A DNA stretch of 64,000 bases from Streptomyces sp. LUP30 (GTDB lineage Bacteria > Actinomycetota > Actinomycetes > Streptomycetales > Streptomycetaceae). Below the pieces are notes generated by a model that did no database searches, was not told where the DNA came from, and was given only the letters and a program-made list of their open reading frames with translations. The stretch is taken from contig NZ_MJAJ01000019.1 in the NCBI RefSeq assembly GCF_001746365.1, positions 79,202-143,201 of the forward strand, in the 5' to 3' direction. The position numbers and the translations under genes were made by a program. Numbering within the stretch: position 1 is the stretch's first letter; the number at the start of each line of letters is the position of its first letter. Shown in pieces: positions 53,080-60,568 of this stretch.

Positions 53080-54018
53080 ATGATCGACGCACGGCGGTTG
53101 ACCAAGAGATACGGCGAGAAGACGGCCGTCGACGGGCTGGACTTCGTCGTGAAGCCCGGCACGGTGACGGGCTTCCTGGGGCCCAACGGCGCGGGCAAGT
53201 CCACGACCATGCGCATGATCGTCGGCCTGGACGCCCCGACCAGCGGCTCCGTCACCGTGAACGGCCACCCCTACGCCCGCCACCGGGCGCCGCTGCAGGA
53301 GGTCGGCGCGCTCCTGGAGGCGAAGTCCGTCCACCCGGGCCGCTCCGCCTACCAGCACCTGCGGGCCCTCGCCCTGACCCACGGCATTCCCGGCAGCCGG
53401 GTCGACGAGGTCATCGACCTCGCCGGCCTCGGCAGCGTGGCCAAGAAGCGGGCCGGGGCCTTCTCCCTCGGCATGGGCCAGCGGCTGGGCATCGCGGCGG
53501 CGCTGCTCGGCGACCCGCAGACGGTGATGCTGGACGAGCCGGTCAACGGGCTGGACCCGGAGGGCGTGCTCTGGATCCGCAACCTGCTCACGGGGCTTGC
53601 CGACGAGGGGCGGACGGTGTTCGTGTCGTCGCACCTGATGAGCGAGATGGCCCTGGTCGCGGACCACCTGATCGTCGTGGGGCGCGGGCGGCTGCTGGCC
53701 GACACGACCGTGGCGGACCTGATCCGCGAGGCGGGCGGCGACACGGTGAAGGTGGCGACACAGGACCCGGCGCGGCTGCGGGACGTGCTGGCCGGGCCGG
53801 GCGTCGACGTCACCGGCCGGATCGGCTCCGAGGAACTCCAGGTGACCGGGCTGACCGCCCGCGAGATCGGACTGAAGGCCGCCGAACACGGCATCGCCCT
53901 GTTCGAGCTGAGCGCCAGGACCGTGTCACTGGAAGAGGCGTTCATGGACCTGACCAGGGACGCGGTGGAGTACCACGGCACCACGACCGGCATCGACACC
54001 CTCGGGAGGCCCGCATGA
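53080..54018 (+). CDS. ABC transporter ATP-binding protein
   Basis: 312 residues. Nucleotide-binding motifs: Walker A GPNGAGKST (about 33-41), signature SLGMGQRLG, Walker B TVMLDEPVNGLD, and the H-loop SHLMSE. The C-terminal 90 residues are the extension common to drug or lantibiotic exporters of the CcmA/BcrA type (EEAFMDLT). The stop overlaps the permease start. First gene of an ABC plus two-component operon. Confidence 0.93.
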   Translation: MIDARRLTKRYGEKTAVDGLDFVVKPGTVTGFLGPNGAGKSTTMRMIVGLDAPTSGSVTVNGHPYARHRAPLQEVGALLEAKSVHPGRSAYQHLRALALTHGIPGSRVDEVIDLAGLGSVAKKRAGAFSLGMGQRLGIAAALLGDPQTVMLDEPVNGLDPEGVLWIRNLLTGLADEGRTVFVSSHLMSEMALVADHLIVVGRGRLLADTTVADLIREAGGDTVKVATQDPARLRDVLAGPGVDVTGRIGSEELQVTGLTAREIGLKAAEHGIALFELSARTVSLEEAFMDLTRDAVEYHGTTTGIDTLGRPA

Positions 54019-54851
54019 GCACCCTCACCGCGACGGCGGAGGAACCCAGGACGGCTCCGCGCCCCGCCTACCGGGTGACCGGACGGCGCGTGCTGGCCTC
54101 CGAGTGGGCCAAGTTGTGGTCCCTGCGCTCGACCTGGATCACCCTGGGCCTCGGCCTGTTGTTCCTGGTGGCCTTCGGGCTGATCGCCGCGAGCCGCTAC
54201 AAGTCCGAGATCGGCTCCAGCCACATGGACCGGGACTTCGCCGCCTCGACGGCCGTCAGCCTGTCCCTCTTCGGCACGAACTTCGCCCAGCTCGCCCTGG
54301 GCGTGCTCGGCGTGCTGGTCACGGCGGGCGAGTACTCGACCGGCATGATCCGCTCGACGCTCGCCGCGGTGCCCCGCAGGCTGCCCGTGCTGTGGTCCAA
54401 GGCGGCCGTGTTCGGCCTGGTCGCCCTGGCCGTGGGGACGCTCGGCGCGTTCGTCGCCTTCCTCGTCGGCAGCGGCATCGTCTCGGGCACGCCCGCGGCC
54501 ATGGGTCTCTCCGACGCGGGCGTCCTGCGCAGCCTGCTCGGCGCGGGCCTCTACCTCGGGCTGGTCGGCGTGATCGGGGCCGCGCTGGGCGCGCTGCTGC
54601 GGTCGGTGGCCGGCGGTATCTCGGTGCTGGTCGCCACGTTCATGCTCATCCCGGGGCTCATCTCCCTGCTGCCGAGCTCCTGGCAGAACGACATCAGCCC
54701 CTATCTGCCCTCCAACGCGGGGCAGTCGATGTTCGCGCTGACCCACGACTCCACGGCCCTGTCGCCGGGGGCGGGACTGCTGGTCTTCGTCTGCTGGACG
54801 GTGCTGGCGCTGGGCGGCGCGGCGTACCGGCTCGCGCGCACCGACGCCTGA
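54015..54851 (+). CDS. ABC transporter permease
   Basis: 278 residues, six helices (about 40-60, 90-115, 140-165, 180-205, 215-235, 250-270). The layout is of the ABC-2 type, with SEWAKLWSLRSTWITLGLGL before the first helix. Together with the ATPase it likely exports or removes a membrane-active compound. ATGA overlap with the ATPase. Confidence 0.9.
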   Translation: MSTLTATAEEPRTAPRPAYRVTGRRVLASEWAKLWSLRSTWITLGLGLLFLVAFGLIAASRYKSEIGSSHMDRDFAASTAVSLSLFGTNFAQLALGVLGVLVTAGEYSTGMIRSTLAAVPRRLPVLWSKAAVFGLVALAVGTLGAFVAFLVGSGIVSGTPAAMGLSDAGVLRSLLGAGLYLGLVGVIGAALGALLRSVAGGISVLVATFMLIPGLISLLPSSWQNDISPYLPSNAGQSMFALTHDSTALSPGAGLLVFVCWTVLALGGAAYRLARTDA

Positions 54852-54872
54852 CGCCCGCACCATGGACAGGTG

Positions 54873-56159
54873 ATGCCCGTGACCAGCGACGAACTCAGCG
54901 GCATGGGACCGCTGGTCGCCCGGCTGTCCCGCGGCGGCCAGCGGCTGCGGCAGGCCGACCGGGCGCACCCGTGGGTGCTCGACACCGCGGTCGTGATCGT
55001 GGTCTTCCTGATGTTCTGCCTGCCCGACCTGATCCACGGCGGGGCGGACGACGGCGACGGCCCCCGCCGGTTCCGGCTCGCCCTCACCCGACTGCCCCTC
55101 GCGGGCATGCTGGTCCTGCAGGCCGGTCTCGTCCTGCCCCTGCTGTGGCGGCGGCGCAAGCCCGCGGTGGCCTTCGGCGTCATCGCCGCGGTGTTCGTCC
55201 TGCAGTGGTCCCTGGGCGCGGCGCTGCGCGCGGACATCGCCCTCTTCATCGCCCTGTACAGCATGGCCCTGCACGGGCGGCTGCGGCAGCTGCCCTGGGC
55301 CTGTGCGGCCATGGCGGGTGCGATGGCGCTGGTCGCGGTCCGCGCGTCGTCGTCCGTGTCGGTGTGGGACGCGCTGTTCTTCCTGCTGAGCACGGCGACG
55401 GCGGCGCTCGCGCTCGGCCTGGTGGTGCGCATCCGCCGGGCCCAGCTCGCCGGGCTGCGCGAGCGGGCGGCCCGGCTGGAGACGGAGCGCGACCAGCGCA
55501 GCAGACTGGCCACGGCCACCGAACGCACCCGTGTGGCCCGCGAGATGCACGACATCGTCGGCCACAACCTGTCCGTCATCATCACGCTCGCCGACGCCGG
55601 CGCCTATGCCACGGACACCGCCCCCGAACGGGGCAAGGAGGCCCTGCAGCTCATCGGCGACACCGGCCGGCAGGCCCTCGGCGAGCTGCGGCGCGTGCTC
55701 GGCGTGCTGCGCGAGGCCGTGGACGGACCCCCGGGCGGTCCCGAGCTCAGCCCGCAGCCCGGAATCGCGGACGTCGACGCGCTGTGCGCCACGGTGCGCG
55801 CCGCCGGACTGGAGGTCGTCTACCGGACCTCCGGCGACGTCGACGCCCTGGACGGCGGGGTCCAGCTGACGGTGTACCGCATAGTCCAGGAAGCCCTCAC
55901 CAACACCATGAAGCACGCCGCCGACGGCACCCGGGTGCACCTGGCGGTCGTCGTGACGGGCGACCGGCTGAGAATCCGGGTCCAGGACACGGGCCCGGCC
56001 GCACGGCCCGGACCGCCGAACGAGGAAGGACACGGCCTGGTGGGCATGCGGGAGAGAGCGGCTCTGTACGGCGGAACCGTCAGCGCGGGGCCGGCCGGCG
56101 GCGGAGGATGGAGCGTCGAAGCCGTCCTCGACCTCACGCCCGGGGGCGGTGACCGATGA
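54873..56159 (+). CDS. Sensor histidine kinase (NarL/DesK type)
   Basis: 428 residues. Four to five membrane helices lie in residues about 35-185 with short loops, so little extracellular sensor is present (an intramembrane-sensing type). HisKA_3 has the phospho-His in REMHDIVGHNLS (about 222), and the HATPase has QEALTNTMKHA and a GLVGMRERA box. ATG 54873 or the adjacent GTG 54870 is the start. The stop overlaps the response regulator ATG. Confidence 0.93.
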   Translation: MPVTSDELSGMGPLVARLSRGGQRLRQADRAHPWVLDTAVVIVVFLMFCLPDLIHGGADDGDGPRRFRLALTRLPLAGMLVLQAGLVLPLLWRRRKPAVAFGVIAAVFVLQWSLGAALRADIALFIALYSMALHGRLRQLPWACAAMAGAMALVAVRASSSVSVWDALFFLLSTATAALALGLVVRIRRAQLAGLRERAARLETERDQRSRLATATERTRVAREMHDIVGHNLSVIITLADAGAYATDTAPERGKEALQLIGDTGRQALGELRRVLGVLREAVDGPPGGPELSPQPGIADVDALCATVRAAGLEVVYRTSGDVDALDGGVQLTVYRIVQEALTNTMKHAADGTRVHLAVVVTGDRLRIRVQDTGPAARPGPPNEEGHGLVGMRERAALYGGTVSAGPAGGGGWSVEAVLDLTPGGGDR

Positions 56160-56824
56160 CCACCGTCCTCATCGTGGACGACCAGCCGCTGCAGCGCTAC
56201 GGCTTCCACATCCTCCTGGACTCCGTCGCCGAGACCGACGTCGTCGGTGAGGCCGCGCACGGCGCCGAGGCCGTCCGCAGGACGGCCGAACTGCGCCCGG
56301 ACGTCGTCCTGATGGACGTCCGCATGCCCGGCATGGACGGCATCGAGGCCACCCGCCGGATCGTCGCCGCCGGCGGCCGCTCGCGCGTCCTCGTGCTCAC
56401 GACCTTCGACCTCGACGAGTACGTCCACGCCGCCCTGCGGGCCGGCGCGAGCGGGTTCCTGCTCAAGGACGCGCGTCCCGAGGAGCTCCTCGCCGGGATC
56501 CGCGCGGTGGCCTCCGGCGACGCCGTCATCGCGCCCGCCCTCACCCGCCGTCTCCTGGAGGAGTACGCCCGCTACGTCCCCGCGCACCGCGCGGACCGCG
56601 CCGAGGACCCGGGACTGGGCTCCCTCACCGAACGCGAACGCGAGATCCTCGTCGCCGTCGGCAAGGGCTGGACCAACGGCGAGATCGCCGCCCGGTTCGT
56701 CCTGTCCGAGTCCACCGTCAAGACGCACGTCGGGCGGGTGCTGGCCAAGATCGGCGCCCGCGACCGCGTCCAGGCCGTGATCTTCGCCTACGACCACGGG
56801 CTCGCCCGGCCCGGCACGGACTGA
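56156..56824 (+). CDS. LuxR-family response regulator
   Basis: 222 residues. The receiver domain has the phospho-acceptor Asp in VVLMDVRMPGMDG (about 54) and Lys in LLKDARPEE. The LuxR HTH is at about 157-215 (LTEREREILVAVGKGWTNGE, SESTVKTHVGRVLAKIG). Cognate to the upstream kinase. Likely regulates its own ABC operon. Confidence 0.95.
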   Translation: MTTVLIVDDQPLQRYGFHILLDSVAETDVVGEAAHGAEAVRRTAELRPDVVLMDVRMPGMDGIEATRRIVAAGGRSRVLVLTTFDLDEYVHAALRAGASGFLLKDARPEELLAGIRAVASGDAVIAPALTRRLLEEYARYVPAHRADRAEDPGLGSLTEREREILVAVGKGWTNGEIAARFVLSESTVKTHVGRVLAKIGARDRVQAVIFAYDHGLARPGTD

Positions 56825-56848
56825 GCCCGCGCCGCGCGGTCCGGGCGC

Positions 56849-57979
56849 TCAGAGCCAGTCCCGCCGCTTGAAGACGAAGTACAGGCCGGTGCACACCACC
56901 GCCATCAGGGCGATGGCGAAGGGGTAGCCGAACACCCAGCGCAGCTCCGGCATGTGCGCGAAGTTCATCCCGTAGATCGTCCCCACCAGGGTCGGCGCGA
57001 ACAGGATCGCCGCCCACGACGAGATCTTCTTGACCTCCTCGTTCTGCTCGAACCCCGCCTCCGCCAGCGCCCGCATCTCGGCGTTCTGCTGCTGGGTGAC
57101 GAGGGTCGCGTTCACCGTGAGGATCTCGGTGAGGGCCTGGCGGAATCCGTCGACGCGCTCACTGGTGTGCGTGACGTGGTCGGCGACGTCGCGCAGGTAG
57201 CGCTGGAGCTCCTCGTCGGTGCCGTACTTGGAGAACCCGGCCATCAGACCGTGCAGCATGCCCACCAGCGGGCGGGTGGCGCGCTGGAACTCGACCATCT
57301 CGCGGGAGAGCTCGTAGATCCGGCGGGAGACCTCCGGGTCGCCGCGGAACACCTCGGTCTCGATCTCGTCGATGTCGTTCTGCACGCCCGACACGACCGG
57401 CACGTAGCCGTCGACCACCGCGTCCAGGATGGCGTACAGGACCGCCTCCGGGCCGAGCTTCAGCAGCTCCGGGGTCGCCTCCATGCGCCGGCGCACCGCC
57501 GAGAGGTCGGGGGCCGCGCCGTGCCGGACGGTGATGACGAAGTCGGGCCCGACGAAGACGTGCAGTTCGGCGAAGTCGATCTCCTCGGGCGCGTCGAGGT
57601 AGCGGGCCGCCCGCAGGACGACGAACAGGGTGTCGCCGTAGCGCTCCAGCTTCGGCCGCTGGTGCGCCTCCTTCGCGTCCTCGACGGCGAGCGGGTGCAG
57701 GTCGAACTCCGCGGACAGAGAGTGCAGTTCGTCCGCGGTCGGACGGGCGAGCCCGATCCAGGCCATGCCCGCCGGCTGCTCGCGCAGCGCGCGGTAGGTC
57801 TCCGAGAGCGTGTCCGGGGCGACGACCCGGACGCCGTCCCGGTAGAGGACGGCCCGGACGACGCCGACCGGCTCGGACGGCTCCACGGACGGCGTCGCCG
57901 GTGGGCCGGGCGGCCGCGAGCCGGGCGCAGGTGCGGGCGGGGTGCGGCGCCAGACGGGCTTCCTGGGGCGCTCGGGCAT
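56849..57979 (-). CDS. corA: CorA-family Mg2+/Co2+ transporter
   Basis: 376 residues. A long soluble N-terminal domain is followed by two C-terminal helices with the selectivity motif YGMNF (about 340) and the final KRRDWL. The N-terminal 35 residues are Pro/Arg-rich. Forms a pentameric divalent-cation channel. It converges with the response regulator gene and is divergent from the winged-helix gene. Confidence 0.93.
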   Translation of the reverse strand: MPERPRKPVWRRTPPAPAPGSRPPGPPATPSVEPSEPVGVVRAVLYRDGVRVVAPDTLSETYRALREQPAGMAWIGLARPTADELHSLSAEFDLHPLAVEDAKEAHQRPKLERYGDTLFVVLRAARYLDAPEEIDFAELHVFVGPDFVITVRHGAAPDLSAVRRRMEATPELLKLGPEAVLYAILDAVVDGYVPVVSGVQNDIDEIETEVFRGDPEVSRRIYELSREMVEFQRATRPLVGMLHGLMAGFSKYGTDEELQRYLRDVADHVTHTSERVDGFRQALTEILTVNATLVTQQQNAEMRALAEAGFEQNEEVKKISSWAAILFAPTLVGTIYGMNFAHMPELRWVFGYPFAIALMAVVCTGLYFVFKRRDWL

Positions 57980-58184
57980 CGCGGCTGCCTCTCGGTCGAG
58001 ACTGCGGTCGTGCGGATGTCGTCCGACGTCGGCCGGTCACCGGGCAGGCCGATCACCAAGCAGGATATAGGGGGCATACGGCGTCCACGCGGAGGGCCGA
58101 GCCCCGTCCGCCGGACGCCGCAGGACAAGCCCCGATCCTGATATAGGACAGAAACCGTCCTCGATCGCCGTTAGGTTGCCGTCC

Positions 58185-59300
58185 ATGACGAAGACGACGT
58201 CCGCGGCGGTCCCCGTGCTCGGCGCGCGTGCCCTCAACCGCGCCACCCTCGACCGGCAGCTGCTGCTGCGCCGCGCGTCCCTGTCGGCCGGGGCCGCCGT
58301 GCGCCACCTGCTCGGTCTGCAGGCGCAGAACGTCAAACCCCCCTACTACGCGCTCGCCGCCCGCCTCGACGGTTTCGTCCCGGAGGCGCTGTCGGCCCTG
58401 ATGGCCGATCGCGAGGTCGTCCGCATCGTCAGCATGCGTTCCACCATCCACACCCACACCGCGGACGACTGCCTGACCCTGCGCCCGTTCGTGCAGCCCG
58501 CCCGTGACCGCGAGCTGACCCACTTCCGCAAGGGCCTCGCCGGCGTCGACCTCGACCGGCTCGCCGGCCTCGCCCGCGACCTCGTGGAGGCCGAGCCGCG
58601 CACCATGGCGCACCTGCGCGCGGCCCTCCACGACGTCTGGCCCGACGCCGACCCGTCCTCCCTCGCCGTCGCCGCCCGGTGCAGACTGCCCCTGGTCCAG
58701 GTCACCCCGCGCGGACTGTGGGGCAGGAGCGGGCAGGTCGCGCTCACCACCGCCGAACACTGGCTCGGCCGCCCCGCCGAACCCGCGCCCGCCCCGGACG
58801 ACGTCGTCCTGCGCTACCTGGCCGCCTTCGGCCCGGCCTCCGTCAAGGACATGCAGACCTGGGCCGGGCTCACCCGGCTGCGCCCGGCCTTCGAACGGCT
58901 GCGGCCCCGCCTGCTCGTCTTCCGCGACGAACGGGGCGTCGAACTCTTCGACCTCCCCGACGCCCCCCGGCCCGACCCCGAGACCCCGGCCCCGCCCCGC
59001 TTCCTCCCCGAGTTCGACAACCTCCTGCTCTCCCACGCCGACCGCACGCGCGTGATCCCGCCCGAGCAGTGGGGCCGCAGCTGGCAGGGCAACCAGGCCC
59101 ACCGCACCCTCCTCGTCGACGGCTTCCTGGCGGGGGTGTGGAGACCGGAGCCGGACGCCCTGGTCGTCGAGCCCTTCACGGAACTCACCCGTGCACAGCG
59201 CCGGGACGTCCTCGCCGAGGGCGAGCGGATGCTGTCCGTGCTGCACCCGGGGGAGTCCCGCGACATCCGCTTCGGCCGGGTGACGGCCGCCGGGTCCTGA
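58185..59300 (+). CDS. Winged-helix DNA-binding-domain protein (HTH_42 family)
   Basis: 371 residues. Features of the YcaQ/AlkX-like family: LLRRASLSAGAAVRHLLGLQ (where LQ-A-Q is usual), SMRSTIHTHTADDCL and PEFDNLLLSHADRTRV. Relatives include DNA-repair glycosylases acting on crosslinks (AlkX, YcaQ); the catalytic residue QxQ appears as GLQAQN (about 46-51). Activity is not certain. Two strong hairpins follow. Confidence 0.8.
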   Translation: MTKTTSAAVPVLGARALNRATLDRQLLLRRASLSAGAAVRHLLGLQAQNVKPPYYALAARLDGFVPEALSALMADREVVRIVSMRSTIHTHTADDCLTLRPFVQPARDRELTHFRKGLAGVDLDRLAGLARDLVEAEPRTMAHLRAALHDVWPDADPSSLAVAARCRLPLVQVTPRGLWGRSGQVALTTAEHWLGRPAEPAPAPDDVVLRYLAAFGPASVKDMQTWAGLTRLRPAFERLRPRLLVFRDERGVELFDLPDAPRPDPETPAPPRFLPEFDNLLLSHADRTRVIPPEQWGRSWQGNQAHRTLLVDGFLAGVWRPEPDALVVEPFTELTRAQRRDVLAEGERMLSVLHPGESRDIRFGRVTAAGS

Positions 59301-59322
59301 ACGGCGCGGGGGAACGCGCGAA

Positions 59323-59393
59323 GCCCCCGCCGGCCGGCGGGGGCGTGGAGAGGGGGCGCTGCGGGCCGCTCGTGGAGGCTCGCAGCGCCCCCT
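59323..59393. terminator. Two tandem hairpins between convergent genes
   Basis: A 22-base perfect palindrome (59323-59344), then a 13-bp stem (59351-59363 with 59381-59393). They lie between the winged-helix gene and the convergent trypsin gene. Confidence 0.85.
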
Positions 59394-59460
59394 GATCGTT
59401 CCCCGAGGGCCTCGGATGCGAGGGTCCCTCAGGCGTTCTTCGGGGTCAGCCGTGCATCGG

Positions 59461-60252
59461 CTACGAGGTGACCTGCGCGGTCACCAGGCTGGAGAAGGTG
59501 GTCAGCCGGGTGTACACACCCGGGTAACCGGCCTCCGCGCAGCCCTCGCCCCAAGAAGTGATCCCTGCCAGGACGCCCCCGATGAGCAGGGGACCGCCGC
59601 TGTCGCCCTGGCAGGTGTCTGTGCCGCCGGAGGTGTATCCGGCGCAAACCATGTCGGTCTGGACGAAGTCCGAACCGTAGGAGCTCTTGCAGCTGGAGTC
59701 GGACACGACCGGGACGGTCGCGGTCCGCAGCTGGTTGGAGGAGCCGCCGTTCTCCGAGGTGGTGCCCCAGCCCAGGATGCGGGCCGTCGTGCCGGCCGCG
59801 TACACCCCGGTCTGGGACGAGGAGACGTACGACGCCGTGGTGTACGGCATCGACGTCGCCAGCGTCAGGACGGCCACGTCGTCGCCGTTGGTGGCGTCCG
59901 TGTAGTCCGGGTCGATCCAGATCCTGCTCACCCGGCTGACCGTGCCGTTGGTGCCGTTCAGATAGGTGCGCCCCCCGACGACCCGCACACTGCTCGTGCT
60001 CTCGCCGGCCATGCAGTGGGCAGCGGTGACCACCTTCGTCGCCGAGACGAGCGTGCCGCCGCAGAACTGGTTCTGCGAGGCGTCGGTGATCTGCATCATG
60101 AACGGGTACGCCGTGGTCGTGGTCGTGGTGCCGCCGACGATGGGCTGCGGTGCTGCGACAGCGGTGGGGGCGCTGAGCAGTGCGGTCGCCGCCGCGGCGG
60201 CGGTCGCCACGACCACGGCTGCGGTCTTCTTCACGCGGTTGAGCCCGAGCAT
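59461..60252 (-). CDS. Secreted trypsin-like serine protease (S1)
   Basis: 263 residues. Signal peptide is about 1-34 (ATAAAAATALLSAPTAVAA), then a very short propeptide and mature start IVGG. The catalytic triad is visible: His in TAAHC, Asp in NGDDVAVLTL, Ser in CQGDSGGP. The Asp six residues before Ser (GTDTCQGDS) is Asp189, giving Lys/Arg specificity. Cys residues allow three disulfides. Activation needs cleavage before IVGG, probably by another protease. Confidence 0.95.
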   Translation of the reverse strand: MLGLNRVKKTAAVVVATAAAAATALLSAPTAVAAPQPIVGGTTTTTTAYPFMMQITDASQNQFCGGTLVSATKVVTAAHCMAGESTSSVRVVGGRTYLNGTNGTVSRVSRIWIDPDYTDATNGDDVAVLTLATSMPYTTASYVSSSQTGVYAAGTTARILGWGTTSENGGSSNQLRTATVPVVSDSSCKSSYGSDFVQTDMVCAGYTSGGTDTCQGDSGGPLLIGGVLAGITSWGEGCAEAGYPGVYTRLTTFSSLVTAQVTS

Positions 60253-60568
60253 GGAACTCCTCGATGGAGATGGCCGGTGGGGGGTCGCGCGGGTGTGGGG
60301 GTGAGCACGGGGGCCGCGGGACCGACCCCCGTGTGCCCGGCGAGCGGCACGTCCCTTACGCTAGGGCTCGGCCACCGCTGCCCCCAATGAGGGAACCCCC
60401 TAAGGGAGTTGGGGCAGGGAAAACCCTCGGTCGCCCAGGCGAACGCGAGGCCGCGACCGCAGCCGTGGATCCGGAACCGCTCGGTGCGCGCGCCGCGCGC
60501 GGCGCAGAAGCCAGGAGAAACCCACTAAGGGTAGGTAGCCGCTGCGGGAGCGTTGTCCCGCCGATTCC
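60253..60568. promoter_or_regulatory. Control region of the trypsin gene, no gene
   Basis: 316 bases between the LAL regulator end and the trypsin start on the same strand. It includes AAGG-rich stretches (about 60400-60420 and 60525-60540) and a GTG-rich tract. No ORF is supported. Confidence 0.35.

Noticed and set aside
58021..58184. Possible paired operators ggatatag/tgatatag upstream of the winged-helix gene
   Set aside because: The two copies do not form a consistent direct or inverted repeat; too weak to annotate.
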